Origin: Acidiphilium sp. | Lineage (GTDB): Bacteria > Pseudomonadota > Alphaproteobacteria > Acetobacterales > Acetobacteraceae | Reading direction: 5' to 3' | DNA: 64,000 bases | Assembly (NCBI GenBank): GCA_028688905.1 | Contig: JAQTXH010000002.1 | Coordinates: 207,061 to 271,060 of the forward strand | In this document: positions 35,768 through 44,107 of the stretch, in pieces | Position numbering within the stretch: position 1 is the first letter of the stretch | Layout: every line of letters starts with the position of its first letter | Program-made: the position numbers and the translations under genes | Notes under the pieces: generated by a model | Database searches by the model: none | The model's input: the letters and a program-made list of their open reading frames with translations, nothing else | Told to the model about the DNA's origin: nothing

Positions 35768-37117
35768 ATGATCCCATCGCGCATGATAACCGTCCGCTTC
35801 GCACCCTCGCCCACCGGCTACCTCCACGCCGGCAACGCCCGCCAAGCCATCGTCAACTTCCTCTTCGCCCGCGCCAACGCAGGCCGCCTCATCCTCCGCA
35901 TCGATGATACCGACACCGAGCGCTCCCGCCCCGAATATGAAGCCGCCATCGAGCAGGACCTCGCCTGGCTCGGCATCACCTGGGATGAAAAAATCAAACA
36001 ATCCGACCGACTCGCCCGCTACACCGAAGCCGCCGAAACGCTTAAAAAATCCGGCCGCCTCTACCCCTGCTTTGAATCCGAGGACGAACTCGCCGCCAAA
36101 CGCGCGCTGCGCGCCAAACGCAAACTCCCCCCCATCTACGACCGCGCCATGCTCGCCCTCACGCCCGCCCAGCGCGCCGCCGCCGAAGCCAACGGCAAAA
36201 CTCCCTACTGGCGCTTCAAATTGTCGGACGGATCGATCGCCTGGAACGATCTCGTGCTCGGCTGCCGCGACATCCGCCTCAACACAATTTCCGACCCCGT
36301 GCTGATCCGCGCCGATGGCACCCCTCTCTACACCTTCACCTCGATCGTCGATGACCTCGACATGGCCATCACCCACATCATCCGCGGCGAAGACCACGTG
36401 ACCAACACCGCCGCCCAGATCGACCTGTTTCATGCCCTCGCGCCCCGCAAACCGCTCCCCGAATTTGCCCATCTCCCCCTGATCTCGGACATCTCCGGCG
36501 ATAAACTCTCCAAACGCAGCGGCAGCATCTCGCTCCGCACCCTCCGCCGCGACGGCATCGAACCCCAAGCCCTCGCCGCCTACCTCGCCCGCCTCGGCTC
36601 CCGCCGCGACCCCGAACCCCTCACGCTCGCCGAACTCGCCGAAACCTTCAACCTCGAAGCCTTCTCGCGCGGCGCGCCACGGTTCGACGCCAAACAACTC
36701 CTCACCCTCAACCGCCGCATCCTCCACACCCAACCCTACGAAGCCGTTGCCGACCGCCTCCCCGAAAATGCCACCGAAGCCTTCTGGCTCGCCATCCGCG
36801 AAAACCTCGATCTCCTCTCCGAAGCCCGCCTCTGGTGGACCATCATAACCGCCCTCATCGATCCCCCCGACCTTCCCGAAGCCCAAACCCTCCTCGAAAC
36901 CGCCCTGAAAACCCTGCCCCCCGAACCCTGGGACCACACAACCTGGAAATCCTGGACCACCACCATTGCCGCCGAAACCGGCACACGGGGGAAGGCATTG
37001 TACATGCCGTTGAGGTTGGCCCTGACCGGCGAAACGCACGGGCCTGAATTGGCAGCGCTCCTGCCACTCATGAGCCGTGAACTGGTGGTGGAACGGTTGG
37101 AACGGGCGGTAAGGTAA
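35768..37117 (+). CDS. gltX: Glutamyl-tRNA synthetase
   Basis: A ~449-residue class I synthetase that charges tRNA-Glu (and perhaps tRNA-Gln in this lineage). The HIGH-type motif is FAPSPTGYLHAGNARQA and the KMSKS-type motif is DKLSKRSG. The catalytic core is complete and a shorter C-terminal anticodon region follows. Start at 35768 or 35783 (MITVRFAP); neither has a clear ribosome site. The coding strand is extremely C-rich until about 36985, then abruptly G-rich for the last ~130 bp, see findings. Confidence 0.95.
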   Translation: MIPSRMITVRFAPSPTGYLHAGNARQAIVNFLFARANAGRLILRIDDTDTERSRPEYEAAIEQDLAWLGITWDEKIKQSDRLARYTEAAETLKKSGRLYPCFESEDELAAKRALRAKRKLPPIYDRAMLALTPAQRAAAEANGKTPYWRFKLSDGSIAWNDLVLGCRDIRLNTISDPVLIRADGTPLYTFTSIVDDLDMAITHIIRGEDHVTNTAAQIDLFHALAPRKPLPEFAHLPLISDISGDKLSKRSGSISLRTLRRDGIEPQALAAYLARLGSRRDPEPLTLAELAETFNLEAFSRGAPRFDAKQLLTLNRRILHTQPYEAVADRLPENATEAFWLAIRENLDLLSEARLWWTIITALIDPPDLPEAQTLLETALKTLPPEPWDHTTWKSWTTTIAAETGTRGKALYMPLRLALTGETHGPELAALLPLMSRELVVERLERAVR

Positions 37118-37135
37118 GGTGAAGGTAAGGAAGGT

Positions 37136-37165
37136 GTTCTTTCTTGAAAGAAAGATCTAAAGAAC
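37136..37165 (-). repeat. A/T hairpin family copy downstream of gltX
   Basis: Arms GTTCTTT and AAAGAAC are 16 bp apart. Read on the minus strand, the flank CACCTTCCTTACC matches the CTTnCCTT tail of other copies. It lies 19 bp after the gltX stop and is probably the gltX terminator. It forms one border of the segment holding the transposase remnant. Confidence 0.7.
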
Positions 37166-37226
37166 TTTTCAAATATAAAATATGAAACTGAAATATTAAA
37201 CAAAAATCATCGATGTCTTATATGAG

Positions 37227-37349
37227 CTAATGCACATGATCCGGCAACACGACCCAAGCATCGATCTGAAACGGTGCCCGCGCGCGACCCATGCGAATCG
37301 CCTCATGCAAAACATCGACACGGCACGGCTTGCGGCACCAGATGCCCAA
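37227..37349 (-). pseudogene. Remnant of a REP-associated tyrosine transposase (RAYT)
   Basis: A short open segment on the minus strand encodes VLHEAIRMGRARAPFQIDAW directly followed by VVLPDHVH and a TAG stop. The LREAI-x-x-x-R-x-x-x-PF-x-IDAWVVLPDH(L/V)H pattern is the catalytic HUH region of IS200-like, REP-associated transposases. The N-terminal ~40 residues, the catalytic Tyr and the whole C-terminal half are missing, so it cannot be active. The fragment lies between two copies of the A/T hairpin family. Confidence 0.65.
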
Positions 37350-37384
37350 TCCCCCTGGTGACGCGGCGGCTGCTGCGTTGGAGA

Positions 37385-37431
37385 TTTTAAGGTAAGTCCT
37401 TCTTTTTTATGAAAAAAAAGCAAAAAATTTT
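37385..37431 (-). repeat. A/T hairpin family copy next to the RAYT remnant
   Basis: Read on the minus strand: AAAATTTTTTGC, a T8 run, CATAAAAAAGAAG, then GACTTACCTTAAAA. The order and spacing match 10075 and 38246. It overlaps the end region of the small periplasmic protein gene by a few bases upstream of its stop and may terminate it. Confidence 0.7.
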
Positions 37432-37438
37432 GGTTATT

Positions 37439-37984
37439 TCAGTCCGCTGGGGCTGTGGCCAAGGTTGGTTGGGCTGCCTGGCTGGCGGCCAAGGCTTTGT
37501 AGGTCTGTTTCTGGGCGGTGTTCAAAACCGCATAGGATTTCAGATGATAGGGTACCATTTCTTTCGCCAAATTCGTTTCGGCACGACCAACCCGATCGAT
37601 GTCGTGGTTGATCACCGCAAGGGACGGCTGGTCCTTTTGGGCATCCGCCTGGTATTTTTTATAGGCGGTCTGTAGCGCCATATCATCCTTGATCGTCGCT
37701 TTGGCCATGCCGAATTTGAGCGATTCCTCTTTGGTTTTTTGCGCGGCGGTCAGGTTGAACGAGGACGCATGGTGCAGAATCCAATAGGGTCCCGGATGGT
37801 AGCGCGAGAAAATCGGGGAGAAGTCGAACGAATGCGCCCGGAAATAAACCTGTGCGGCGTTTTTCTGCGCCATTGTCATTTTCGACAAATCCGGTTGAGC
37901 CGCATTTGCGATGCCGATGCCGATGCCGATGCCGATCAGGAGCGAACCGGCGGTCAACGACGCTGCCTTGCCTAACAATTTCAT
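37439..37984 (-). CDS. Small exported helical protein with repeat-encoded signal peptide
   Basis: A 181-residue protein with an N-terminal signal peptide whose core is LLIGIGIGIGIANA, cleaved after ANA. The mature part is mostly helical and charged (TAAQKTKEESLKFGMAKATIK, INHDIDRVGRAETNLAKEM), with LTAAQ and LNTAQKQTYKAL segments resembling the LTxxQ pattern of CpxP/Spy-type or heavy-metal-resistance periplasmic proteins. That resemblance is weak. The start has AAGGG 10 bp upstream. Four copies of a 6-bp unit encode the Ile-Gly core. Confidence 0.7.
   Translation of the reverse strand: MKLLGKAASLTAGSLLIGIGIGIGIANAAQPDLSKMTMAQKNAAQVYFRAHSFDFSPIFSRYHPGPYWILHHASSFNLTAAQKTKEESLKFGMAKATIKDDMALQTAYKKYQADAQKDQPSLAVINHDIDRVGRAETNLAKEMVPYHLKSYAVLNTAQKQTYKALAASQAAQPTLATAPAD
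37909..37936. repeat. Hexanucleotide tandem repeat in a signal peptide
   Basis: CGATGC is repeated four times plus a partial unit. On the minus strand it encodes Ile-Gly pairs in the hydrophobic core of the signal peptide. Each unit adds or removes two residues without changing frame. Confidence 0.95.
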
Positions 37985-38565
37985 CTTAATCGCCCTTTTG
38001 AATGGTGATACGTAGCCGGACGCTATCGAAACGATCATGCCGTTGGGTTGTCGCAAGTGACGGCCCGCCGGCGATCCACGGTCGCGGATCGTTGACGGTG
38101 ATGTGGTCATGCCCCAGGTCCGAAGCAATCGGAATCTCCGAATATTAGCGGGTGAGGGTGCAGGGTACGATGGGATCAACAGTTTGCAGGTGGTAGGACG
38201 CGGGCCGCGCCGGACGATGCGGCTGTCCACCTACCCAAGCCACAGATTAAAAAAAGTTTTTTTTTGCAAAAAAGAACGGCTTCCCTTCGTTTTCTGTTTG
38301 TTATCCCGATGGATTGCCGCGCTTCGCTTGCCATGACGTGAGGGGTGTTTGGGCAAAGGCGGGCGGGGGATGTGGTGGCGGTTGCGGAAGGTTACGGAGT
38401 GATACATCAAAAAGCCGCAATTTCATGGGGTTGTAGAGAAATAATCAGAAATATTGATTGATTTCGTTTCGGGGCGATCACCGTATAGTGTGCGTTGCAG
38501 CGAAATGATTGGGCGGGGTTGGCGGATTGGCTGATTTTTGTTCACAGCGGGGAATCTGGAATGGC
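37985..38565. other. Gene-poor region upstream of lpxC
   Basis: About 580 bp with no convincing gene. It contains the promoter of the small periplasmic protein gene, a copy of the A/T hairpin family at 38246-38287 (A7-G-T9-GC-A6-GAAC then GGCTTCCCTT), and an AT-rich stretch at 38400-38470 before lpxC. A TATAGT hexamer at 38485 could be the lpxC -10, with no strong -35 at standard spacing. Confidence 0.5.
38246..38287 (+). repeat. A/T hairpin family copy upstream of lpxC
   Basis: Runs of A7, GT9, GC, A6, then GAACGGCTTCCCTT. The tail CTTCCCTT and AAAAAAGAAC arm match the copies at 10075, 27132 and 37385. It is not next to any gene end here, which favours a mobile repeat over a simple terminator. 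Confidence 0.7.
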
Positions 38566-39540
38566 ATGGATGGGGTTTTGAGTGGATTGGGGTTTCGGGC
38601 GGTTGGGTTGCGGGGGCCGGGGGTTTCGGTCTGGCCGGCTCCGGTGATGCGGCGCGGGCTGAAATCGGCGATCGGGTGCAGTGGGGTTGGGTTGCATAGT
38701 GGGGCAGCGGTGTCGCTGTGGTTGGTGCCGGGGGTGCCGGGCGAGGGAATTGCGGTGCGGCGGGTTGATTTGCCGGGTGCGCCGGTGGTGGCTGCGCGGT
38801 GGGATCGGGTTGCGGATACGCGGATGTGTACGGTGCTGGCCGATCCGGCGCGGCCGGAGGTGCGGGTTGGCACGGTCGAGCATGTGATGGCGGCGCTGGC
38901 GGGGCTGGGGGTCGATGATGCGCTGATCGAGGTGGATGGTCCGGAGTTTCCAATTCTGGATGGGTCGGCGGCGGAGTTTGCGTTTTTGATCGAGTGCGCT
39001 GGAATCGCCGAAAGTGATGTGCCGCGCGAGACGATCGAGATTATGCGTCCGGTGCGGGTGGTCGATGGCGCGGGCTATGCCGAATTGCGACCGGCGGGGG
39101 CGGGGGATGACGGGTTTGCGATGGCGCTGGCGATCGAGTTCGCGGCGGGGGCGATCGGGCGGCAGAATTTCAAGGTCGATCTGACGCAGGAACGGTTCAT
39201 CAGCGAATTGGCGCGGGCGCGGACGTTTACGTTCGCCGATGAGGTGGAGGCGTTGCAGGCGGCAGGGTTGGCGCGGGGCGGGAGCTTGGCGAACGCGGTG
39301 GTGGTGGACGGGGCGCGGGTGGTCAATCCCGAAGGGCTGCGGTTCGCCGATGAGTTCGTGCGGCATAAATTGCTGGACGTGGTGGGCGATCTGGCGCTGG
39401 CCGGCGCGCCGATCGTGGGGCGGTTCGAGGGCGCGCGGACGGGGCATCGGATCAACAACATGCTGCTGCGGGCGGTGTTCGCCGATGCGGCGAATTACCG
39501 GATGGCCGGTGGCATGACGGAACTGGCGGCTGTGGCCTGA
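38566..39540 (+). CDS. lpxC: UDP-3-O-acyl-N-acetylglucosamine deacetylase LpxC
   Basis: A 324-residue zinc deacetylase, the committed step of lipid A synthesis. Zinc ligands are His106 (VEHVMAAL), His267 and Asp271 (FVRHKLLDVVGD), with the catalytic-type His294 (TGHRINNML). The N-terminal SGVGLHSGAAVSL is standard. About 27 residues precede the usual start; a second ATG at 38647 would give the E. coli-like length. The start has GGAATGGC upstream. In many bacteria lpxC follows ftsZ; here it is alone. Confidence 0.95.
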   Translation: MDGVLSGLGFRAVGLRGPGVSVWPAPVMRRGLKSAIGCSGVGLHSGAAVSLWLVPGVPGEGIAVRRVDLPGAPVVAARWDRVADTRMCTVLADPARPEVRVGTVEHVMAALAGLGVDDALIEVDGPEFPILDGSAAEFAFLIECAGIAESDVPRETIEIMRPVRVVDGAGYAELRPAGAGDDGFAMALAIEFAAGAIGRQNFKVDLTQERFISELARARTFTFADEVEALQAAGLARGGSLANAVVVDGARVVNPEGLRFADEFVRHKLLDVVGDLALAGAPIVGRFEGARTGHRINNMLLRAVFADAANYRMAGGMTELAAVA

Positions 39541-39546
39541 GTGAGA

Positions 39547-39587
39547 CCAAGGGGCGCTGCCCCTTGGAACCCCGCTAAGGGCTTAGC
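39547..39587. terminator. Two hairpins between lpxC and cydC
   Basis: CCAAGGGGC / GCCCCTTGG with a 3-nt loop (39547-39567), followed by GCTAAG / CTTAGC (39574-39587). They sit just after the lpxC stop and before the convergent cydC end, so they can serve both transcripts. The partly repeated CCGCTGGTTT sequence follows at ~39597-39625. Confidence 0.65.
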
Positions 39588-39647
39588 CCATGGAACCCGC
39601 TGGTTTCAGGGTCCGCTGGTTTGGTTTCAGGGAGAGTGCCCCTGGCC

Positions 39648-41312
39648 TTACCTTGTCGCGGCCGTCAATTTTCCGTTTTGCAATCGGTACACGCGGTCGA
39701 GTTTTTCGATGCCGGTGAGGCGGTGGGTAATCAGGAGCAGGGTGCGGTTAGCGAGGGTTTCGTTGATGGTGCGCATGAAGGCCTGTTCGGTTTCGAGGTC
39801 GAGTCCGGCGCAGGGTTCGTCGAGGATGAGGATGGGGGCGGGGCTGAGGAGGGTGCGGGCGAGGGCGAGGCGGCGGCCTTGTCCGCCGGAGAACTGACTG
39901 CCGAATTCGCCGACCCAGGTGTCGAGCTGATCGGGCAGGGTGCGGATGGTGTCGCCGATCTGGGCGGCGTCGAGCGCGGCCCAGATTGTTTGGTCATCGG
40001 CGTCGGGGCGGGCGAGGCGGAGGTTGTTGGCGATGGTGTCGGCGAACAAATGGGTGGCCTGGGCGAGCCAGGTGATGCGGGTGTGGATTTCCTGCGCGCG
40101 GAGGGTGGCGATGTTGGTGCCGCCGAGGCGGATTTCACCGGAATCGGGGGCTGCGAGTTTGAGGGCGAGGGCGGCGAGGGTGGATTTGCCGGCACCGGAG
40201 GGTCCGAGGACGGCGATGCGGCTGCCGGCGGGGATTTGCAGGGAGAGGTGATCGAAGACGGGAGGGGCGTCGGGGGTCCAGCGGAAGGAGACGGCGTCGA
40301 AGGTGAGGCTGGTGGCGGCGGGGAGGGTGGCGGGGGCGACGGGATCGGGGACGCGGGGCGGGGTTTCGGCGGCTTCGAGGACGCGGGCGGCGGCGGCGGC
40401 GGCGCGGCCGGCGATGATGCCGGCGCGGGGCAGGATGCCGGCGGTTTCGAAGGCGGCGATCACCACGAAGGCGGCGATGACGATGGCGACCGGCTGGGTG
40501 CCGTGGATGAGAAGGATGGTGAGCAGGGCGGCCTGGGCGGCGAGGAAGGCGAGGGCCTGGAGGGTGCCGGTGTGGCGGGCGAGGGTGCGTTCGGCGGTGA
40601 ACAGGCGGGATTCCTGGGACTGGACATGGGCGAGCATGCGGCCTTCGGCACCGAAGACCTTGATTTCACGGAGGCCGGCCAGGGTGTCGAGCGTGGCGGT
40701 GCGCAGCGCGCCGCCGGCTTCGGCTTCGGCGGCGGCGGATTGGCGGGACCGGGCCATCGCGCGGATCGGCAGGGTGAAGGCGACGATGACGAAAAGGGCG
40801 AGCGCGAGGGCGGCGGCGGCGGGGCTTTCGCGGCCGATGGCGATGATCAGGACGGGAATGAGGGCCAGGGCGCTGAGGGCGGGGATGAGGATGCGGAGGA
40901 AAATGCCGTCGAGGGCTTCGATGTCGTTGACCAGACGGGCCAGGATGTCACCGGCGCTGCGGTAGCCGAGGCCGCCGCCGGCACCGAAGGCGAGGCTGCG
41001 GAAGAACCAGACGCGCAGGGCGGCAAGGGCGCGGAAGGTGCCATCGTGGGTGATCAGGCGTTCGAGGTAGCGCAGGGTGACGCGGGCGAGGCCGATGATG
41101 GCGAGGACGGAGGGGACGGCGAGGGCGATGCCGAGGGTGGCCGAGCCGATCAGATCGCCGGCGGCGGCCATCAGGGCGATGCCGGCGGCGAGCGCGGCGA
41201 GGGCGGTGAGGATTCCGGCGAGCAGGATCGGGCGTTGGGCGCGCCAGAGGGCGACGATGCGGAAAAGCGGGGTGAGGGCCTCGGTTAAGCGTACGCTTCG
41301 CGTGGGCATCAC
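39648..41312 (-). CDS. cydC: Thiol-reductant ABC exporter subunit CydC
   Basis: A 554-residue half-exporter: six-helix membrane domain (~1-310), then a nucleotide-binding domain with LGPSGAGKSTLAALAL, FSGGQGRRLALARTLL and PILILDEPCAGLDL. With CydD it exports glutathione or cysteine to the periplasm, needed for cytochrome bd and c assembly. Its start overlaps the cydD stop by 4 bp. cydAB are not in the window, so the assignment rests on gene pairing and order. Confidence 0.88.
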   Translation of the reverse strand: MMPTRSVRLTEALTPLFRIVALWRAQRPILLAGILTALAALAAGIALMAAAGDLIGSATLGIALAVPSVLAIIGLARVTLRYLERLITHDGTFRALAALRVWFFRSLAFGAGGGLGYRSAGDILARLVNDIEALDGIFLRILIPALSALALIPVLIIAIGRESPAAAALALALFVIVAFTLPIRAMARSRQSAAAEAEAGGALRTATLDTLAGLREIKVFGAEGRMLAHVQSQESRLFTAERTLARHTGTLQALAFLAAQAALLTILLIHGTQPVAIVIAAFVVIAAFETAGILPRAGIIAGRAAAAAARVLEAAETPPRVPDPVAPATLPAATSLTFDAVSFRWTPDAPPVFDHLSLQIPAGSRIAVLGPSGAGKSTLAALALKLAAPDSGEIRLGGTNIATLRAQEIHTRITWLAQATHLFADTIANNLRLARPDADDQTIWAALDAAQIGDTIRTLPDQLDTWVGEFGSQFSGGQGRRLALARTLLSPAPILILDEPCAGLDLETEQAFMRTINETLANRTLLLITHRLTGIEKLDRVYRLQNGKLTAATR

Positions 41313-42991
41313 GCGACCCCTTCGAGGTGAGGGGTGCGGGTGGTGCCGAGGTCGAGCTTGCGGCCGGTGAATTCGTGGGCGAAGGCGGCGTGGCTGGCGA
41401 GGATGACGGTGCGGCCGATGGCGAGGCGTTTCAGGCTGTCGAGCACGTCGCGTTCGGTGGCGGGGTCGAGCTGGGCGGTGGGTTCGTCGAGGAGCAGAAG
41501 TTTGGCGTCCTTGAGGAAGGCGCGGGCGATGGCGATGCGCTGGGCCTGACCGCCGGAGAGGCCGTAGCCGCCGTCGCCGATGCGGGTGGCGAGGCCGCGG
41601 GGCAGGGTGTCGGTGAAATCGGCGACGCGGGCGAGGCGGATGGCGTCGCGCAGTTCGGCGTCGCTGGCTTCGGGGCGGCCGAGGCGGATGTTGTCCTCGA
41701 TGGTGCCGGCGAAGAGGAAGGGTTTCTGGCCGATGATCGCGGTGATGCGGGCGAGGGCGGCGGGGACGAGGGAGTCGAGGGGCGCGCCGTTGAGGGTGAT
41801 GCGGCCGGATTGCGGGTGGGCGAAGCCGAGCAGGAGTTCGAGGATGGTGGATTTGCCGGAGCCGGAGGGGCCGACCAGCATCATGGTTTCATTGGCAGGC
41901 AGGCGGAAGCTGAGATTGTGCAGGACCGGGCCGCGCGCTTCGTCCCAGGTGAACGACACGTCTTCGAACGCGATGGCGACACCCTGCGCGGGGACGGTGC
42001 GGATGATCGGGGGCGGGGGTGCGGTGGGTGCGGGCTGGGGCAGGGCGACGAGGTCTTCGGCGGCGGTCTGCGCGGTCATGCGGTCCTGATAGACCGCGGA
42101 GAAGGCGCGGATCGGGGCGAAGAATTCCGGGACCAGGAGGATGCAGAACAGGGCGGTGGGCGCGAGGGCGAGGTGGCCGGCGAGCAGCGGGGTGGCGAAG
42201 CGGATCGCGATGCCGATCAGGGCGGCGGCGGCGAGCAGGTCGAGCGCGGTGGCGTTGAGGAAGGCGACGCGGAGGATGCGCATGGTGCGGCGGCGCAGGT
42301 CGGCGGCGGCTTGGCCGAGGGTGGCGGCTTCGGCATCGGCCCGGCCGGCGAGGACGATGGTGGCGATGCCGCGGATGCGATCGAGGAAGCGGGTTTGCAG
42401 GCGTGTCATCGCGGTGAATTGTCTGCGGGCGGCGAGGCCGGTGCCGATGCCGGTGATCGCCATCGAGACCGGTACGAGCAGGCCGGTGAGCAGCAGGATC
42501 AGGCCGCTGCGGATGTCGGCGAGGCCAGCGGCGATGATGATCAGGGCGGGACCGAACAGGGCGACGCTGGCGGCGGGAATCCAGCGGCCGTGCAGGCCGT
42601 CGAGCGCCTCGATCCGGTCGATGATGATCGAGGCGATGTCGGCGCTGTGGCGGCCGCGCAAGCCGCTGGGGCCGAGCGCCATCAGATTGCCGAGGGTGGT
42701 GCTGCGCAGGCGACGGCGGGCGGCGATGCCGAGGCGGCTGGCCTCGCGTTCCTGCGCCACAATCAGGCCGGCGCGGGCGAGGGCGGCGAAAGCGAAGCCG
42801 ATGGCGGGCAGGGCGATGGGCGCGGCGGCGGGGTGGAGGGCGGCGGCGAGCAGATGGGCGGCGCAGAAGATTTGGCCGATGGCGAGCAGGGTTCCCAGCA
42901 ATCCCAGCCCGATCAGGGGGGCGGCACGGCGTCGGCCGGCTTTGATTTCGTGCTTGATCCAGAATTTCGCGGGAGAGACGCTGCGTGCCAT
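41309..42991 (-). CDS. cydD: Thiol-reductant ABC exporter subunit CydD
   Basis: A 560-residue half-exporter with a membrane domain (~20-310) and nucleotide-binding domain: MLVGPSGSGKSTILELLLGF, GLSGGQAQRIAIARAFLKD, LLLLDEPTAQLDPA. The membrane domain carries LGPSGLRGRHSADIASI. It forms a heterodimer with CydC. The + strand of this gene is unusually G-rich and gives a full-length open frame on the opposite strand, which is a composition artefact. Confidence 0.88.
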   Translation of the reverse strand: MARSVSPAKFWIKHEIKAGRRRAAPLIGLGLLGTLLAIGQIFCAAHLLAAALHPAAAPIALPAIGFAFAALARAGLIVAQEREASRLGIAARRRLRSTTLGNLMALGPSGLRGRHSADIASIIIDRIEALDGLHGRWIPAASVALFGPALIIIAAGLADIRSGLILLLTGLLVPVSMAITGIGTGLAARRQFTAMTRLQTRFLDRIRGIATIVLAGRADAEAATLGQAAADLRRRTMRILRVAFLNATALDLLAAAALIGIAIRFATPLLAGHLALAPTALFCILLVPEFFAPIRAFSAVYQDRMTAQTAAEDLVALPQPAPTAPPPPIIRTVPAQGVAIAFEDVSFTWDEARGPVLHNLSFRLPANETMMLVGPSGSGKSTILELLLGFAHPQSGRITLNGAPLDSLVPAALARITAIIGQKPFLFAGTIEDNIRLGRPEASDAELRDAIRLARVADFTDTLPRGLATRIGDGGYGLSGGQAQRIAIARAFLKDAKLLLLDEPTAQLDPATERDVLDSLKRLAIGRTVILASHAAFAHEFTGRKLDLGTTRTPHLEGVA

Positions 42992-43270
42992 GGAGGGGCC
43001 ATATAAAGGATTTTCGGGAAACCCAACAGCGCCGCCGTTGCGATCTTGTCAAGTCGCAATTTTTTTATCACGTTTCGACAACAATTCGTGATCATGTCAT
43101 GAATCTAACGAGAACGTGAAGGGAATATTAACTAACAATATAAGCGAAATACAAACAAATCATGAATCTGGCAAATCATGAATCTGGCCGGTGGTGGTGG
43201 ACGCGGACCGTGGGTTCGATCAGAATGTGCCGGGTAGCGCCGACCCGAACCCATCCTCAACGGAGGCTCC
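42992..43270. promoter_or_regulatory. Divergent cydD/panC intergenic region
   Basis: 279 bp, AT-rich at 43060-43170. It holds promoters for cydD and panC. A 16-bp tandem duplication is listed separately. The AATCATGAATCT core also occurs in part at 43096-43104, and GTGATCATGTCATG nearby resembles a small palindrome. No known operator was recognised. Confidence 0.4.
43157..43188. repeat. 16-bp perfect tandem duplication upstream of panC
   Basis: AAATCATGAATCTGGC occurs twice head to tail in the cydD/panC promoter region. Confidence 0.95.
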
Positions 43271-44107
43271 ATGGAGATTGCCCGTACTCTCGCGCAGCTG
43301 GGCGCGGCGCGTGAGGCGCTGACGACCGCCGGGCGGCGTGGTCTCGCGCTGGTGCCGACGATGGGAGCGTTGCACGCGGGGCATCTGTCGCTGCTACGCG
43401 CGGCGCAATCCGAAGATTATGCAGTTGTGGCTTCGATATTTGTCAACCCCACCCAGTTTGGGCCTGGCGAGGATTTCGCGCGGTATCCGCGCGATGAGGC
43501 GCACGATTGCGCCATGCTGGCGCAGGCGGGGTGCGATCTGGTGTGGCTGCCGGATGTGGGGACGATGTATCCGCCCGGTGATGCGACAGTGATCGAGGTT
43601 GGCGGTCCGGCGCTGGGTTGGGAAGGGGCGGTGCGGCCGGGGCATTTTCGCGGTGTCGCCACGGTGGTCGCGAAATTATTTGGCCAGGTGCAGCCGGACG
43701 CTGCCTGTTTCGGCGAAAAGGATTGGCAACAGGTGCAGGTGATCCGGCGGATGACCGAGGATTTGGCGCTGCCGGTGCGGATTATGGCGGTGCCGACGTG
43801 GCGGGAGGCGAGCGGCCTCGCGATGTCGTCGCGCAATCGTTATCTGGACGCGGGTGAGCGGGTGAAGGCTTCGGCGCTGTTCGCGGTTTTGAGCCGGGCG
43901 CGCGATGCGATCCGGGCGGGCGAGCTGGTGGCGGCCAGCGTTGCGACCGGGGGTGCCGCACTGGCCGCGGCGGGTTTCGCGGTGGATTATTTAGCCCTGG
44001 TCGACGCGCAGACGCTTGCGCCGCTCGATCGGGTCGTCGGGGAGGCACGATTGATCACGGCGGCGCGGCTGGGGACGACGCGATTGCTCGATAATGTGGC
44101 GATATGA
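43271..44107 (+). CDS. panC: Pantothenate synthetase
   Basis: A 278-residue enzyme condensing pantoate and beta-alanine with ATP. The nucleotide-binding LVPTMGALHAGHLSLLRAA (HxGH), SIFVNPTQFGPGEDFARYPR, and CFGEKDWQQVQVIRRM with RNRYL downstream are all present. The ribosome site GGAGG is 5 bp before the ATG. panB is not adjacent. Confidence 0.97.
   Translation: MEIARTLAQLGAAREALTTAGRRGLALVPTMGALHAGHLSLLRAAQSEDYAVVASIFVNPTQFGPGEDFARYPRDEAHDCAMLAQAGCDLVWLPDVGTMYPPGDATVIEVGGPALGWEGAVRPGHFRGVATVVAKLFGQVQPDAACFGEKDWQQVQVIRRMTEDLALPVRIMAVPTWREASGLAMSSRNRYLDAGERVKASALFAVLSRARDAIRAGELVAASVATGGAALAAAGFAVDYLALVDAQTLAPLDRVVGEARLITAARLGTTRLLDNVAI

Noticed and set aside
35585-37039. 484-codon open frame on the minus strand
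   Set aside because: Antisense to gltX, Gly/Glu/Phe-rich, explained by the C-rich gltX coding strand.
37100-38600. Chromosomal replication origin
   Set aside because: The composition switch and AT-rich gaps suggested an origin, but no DnaA boxes (TTATCCACA-type) and no dnaA, hemE, gidA or parAB genes are nearby.
39621-41288. 555-codon open frame on the + strand
   Set aside because: It is antisense to cydC and composed almost only of Gly, Glu, Ala and Asp. It arises from the G-rich strand composition, with no recognisable family.
41327-43006. 559-codon open frame on the + strand
   Set aside because: Antisense to cydD with the same Gly/Glu/Ala/Asp composition artefact.
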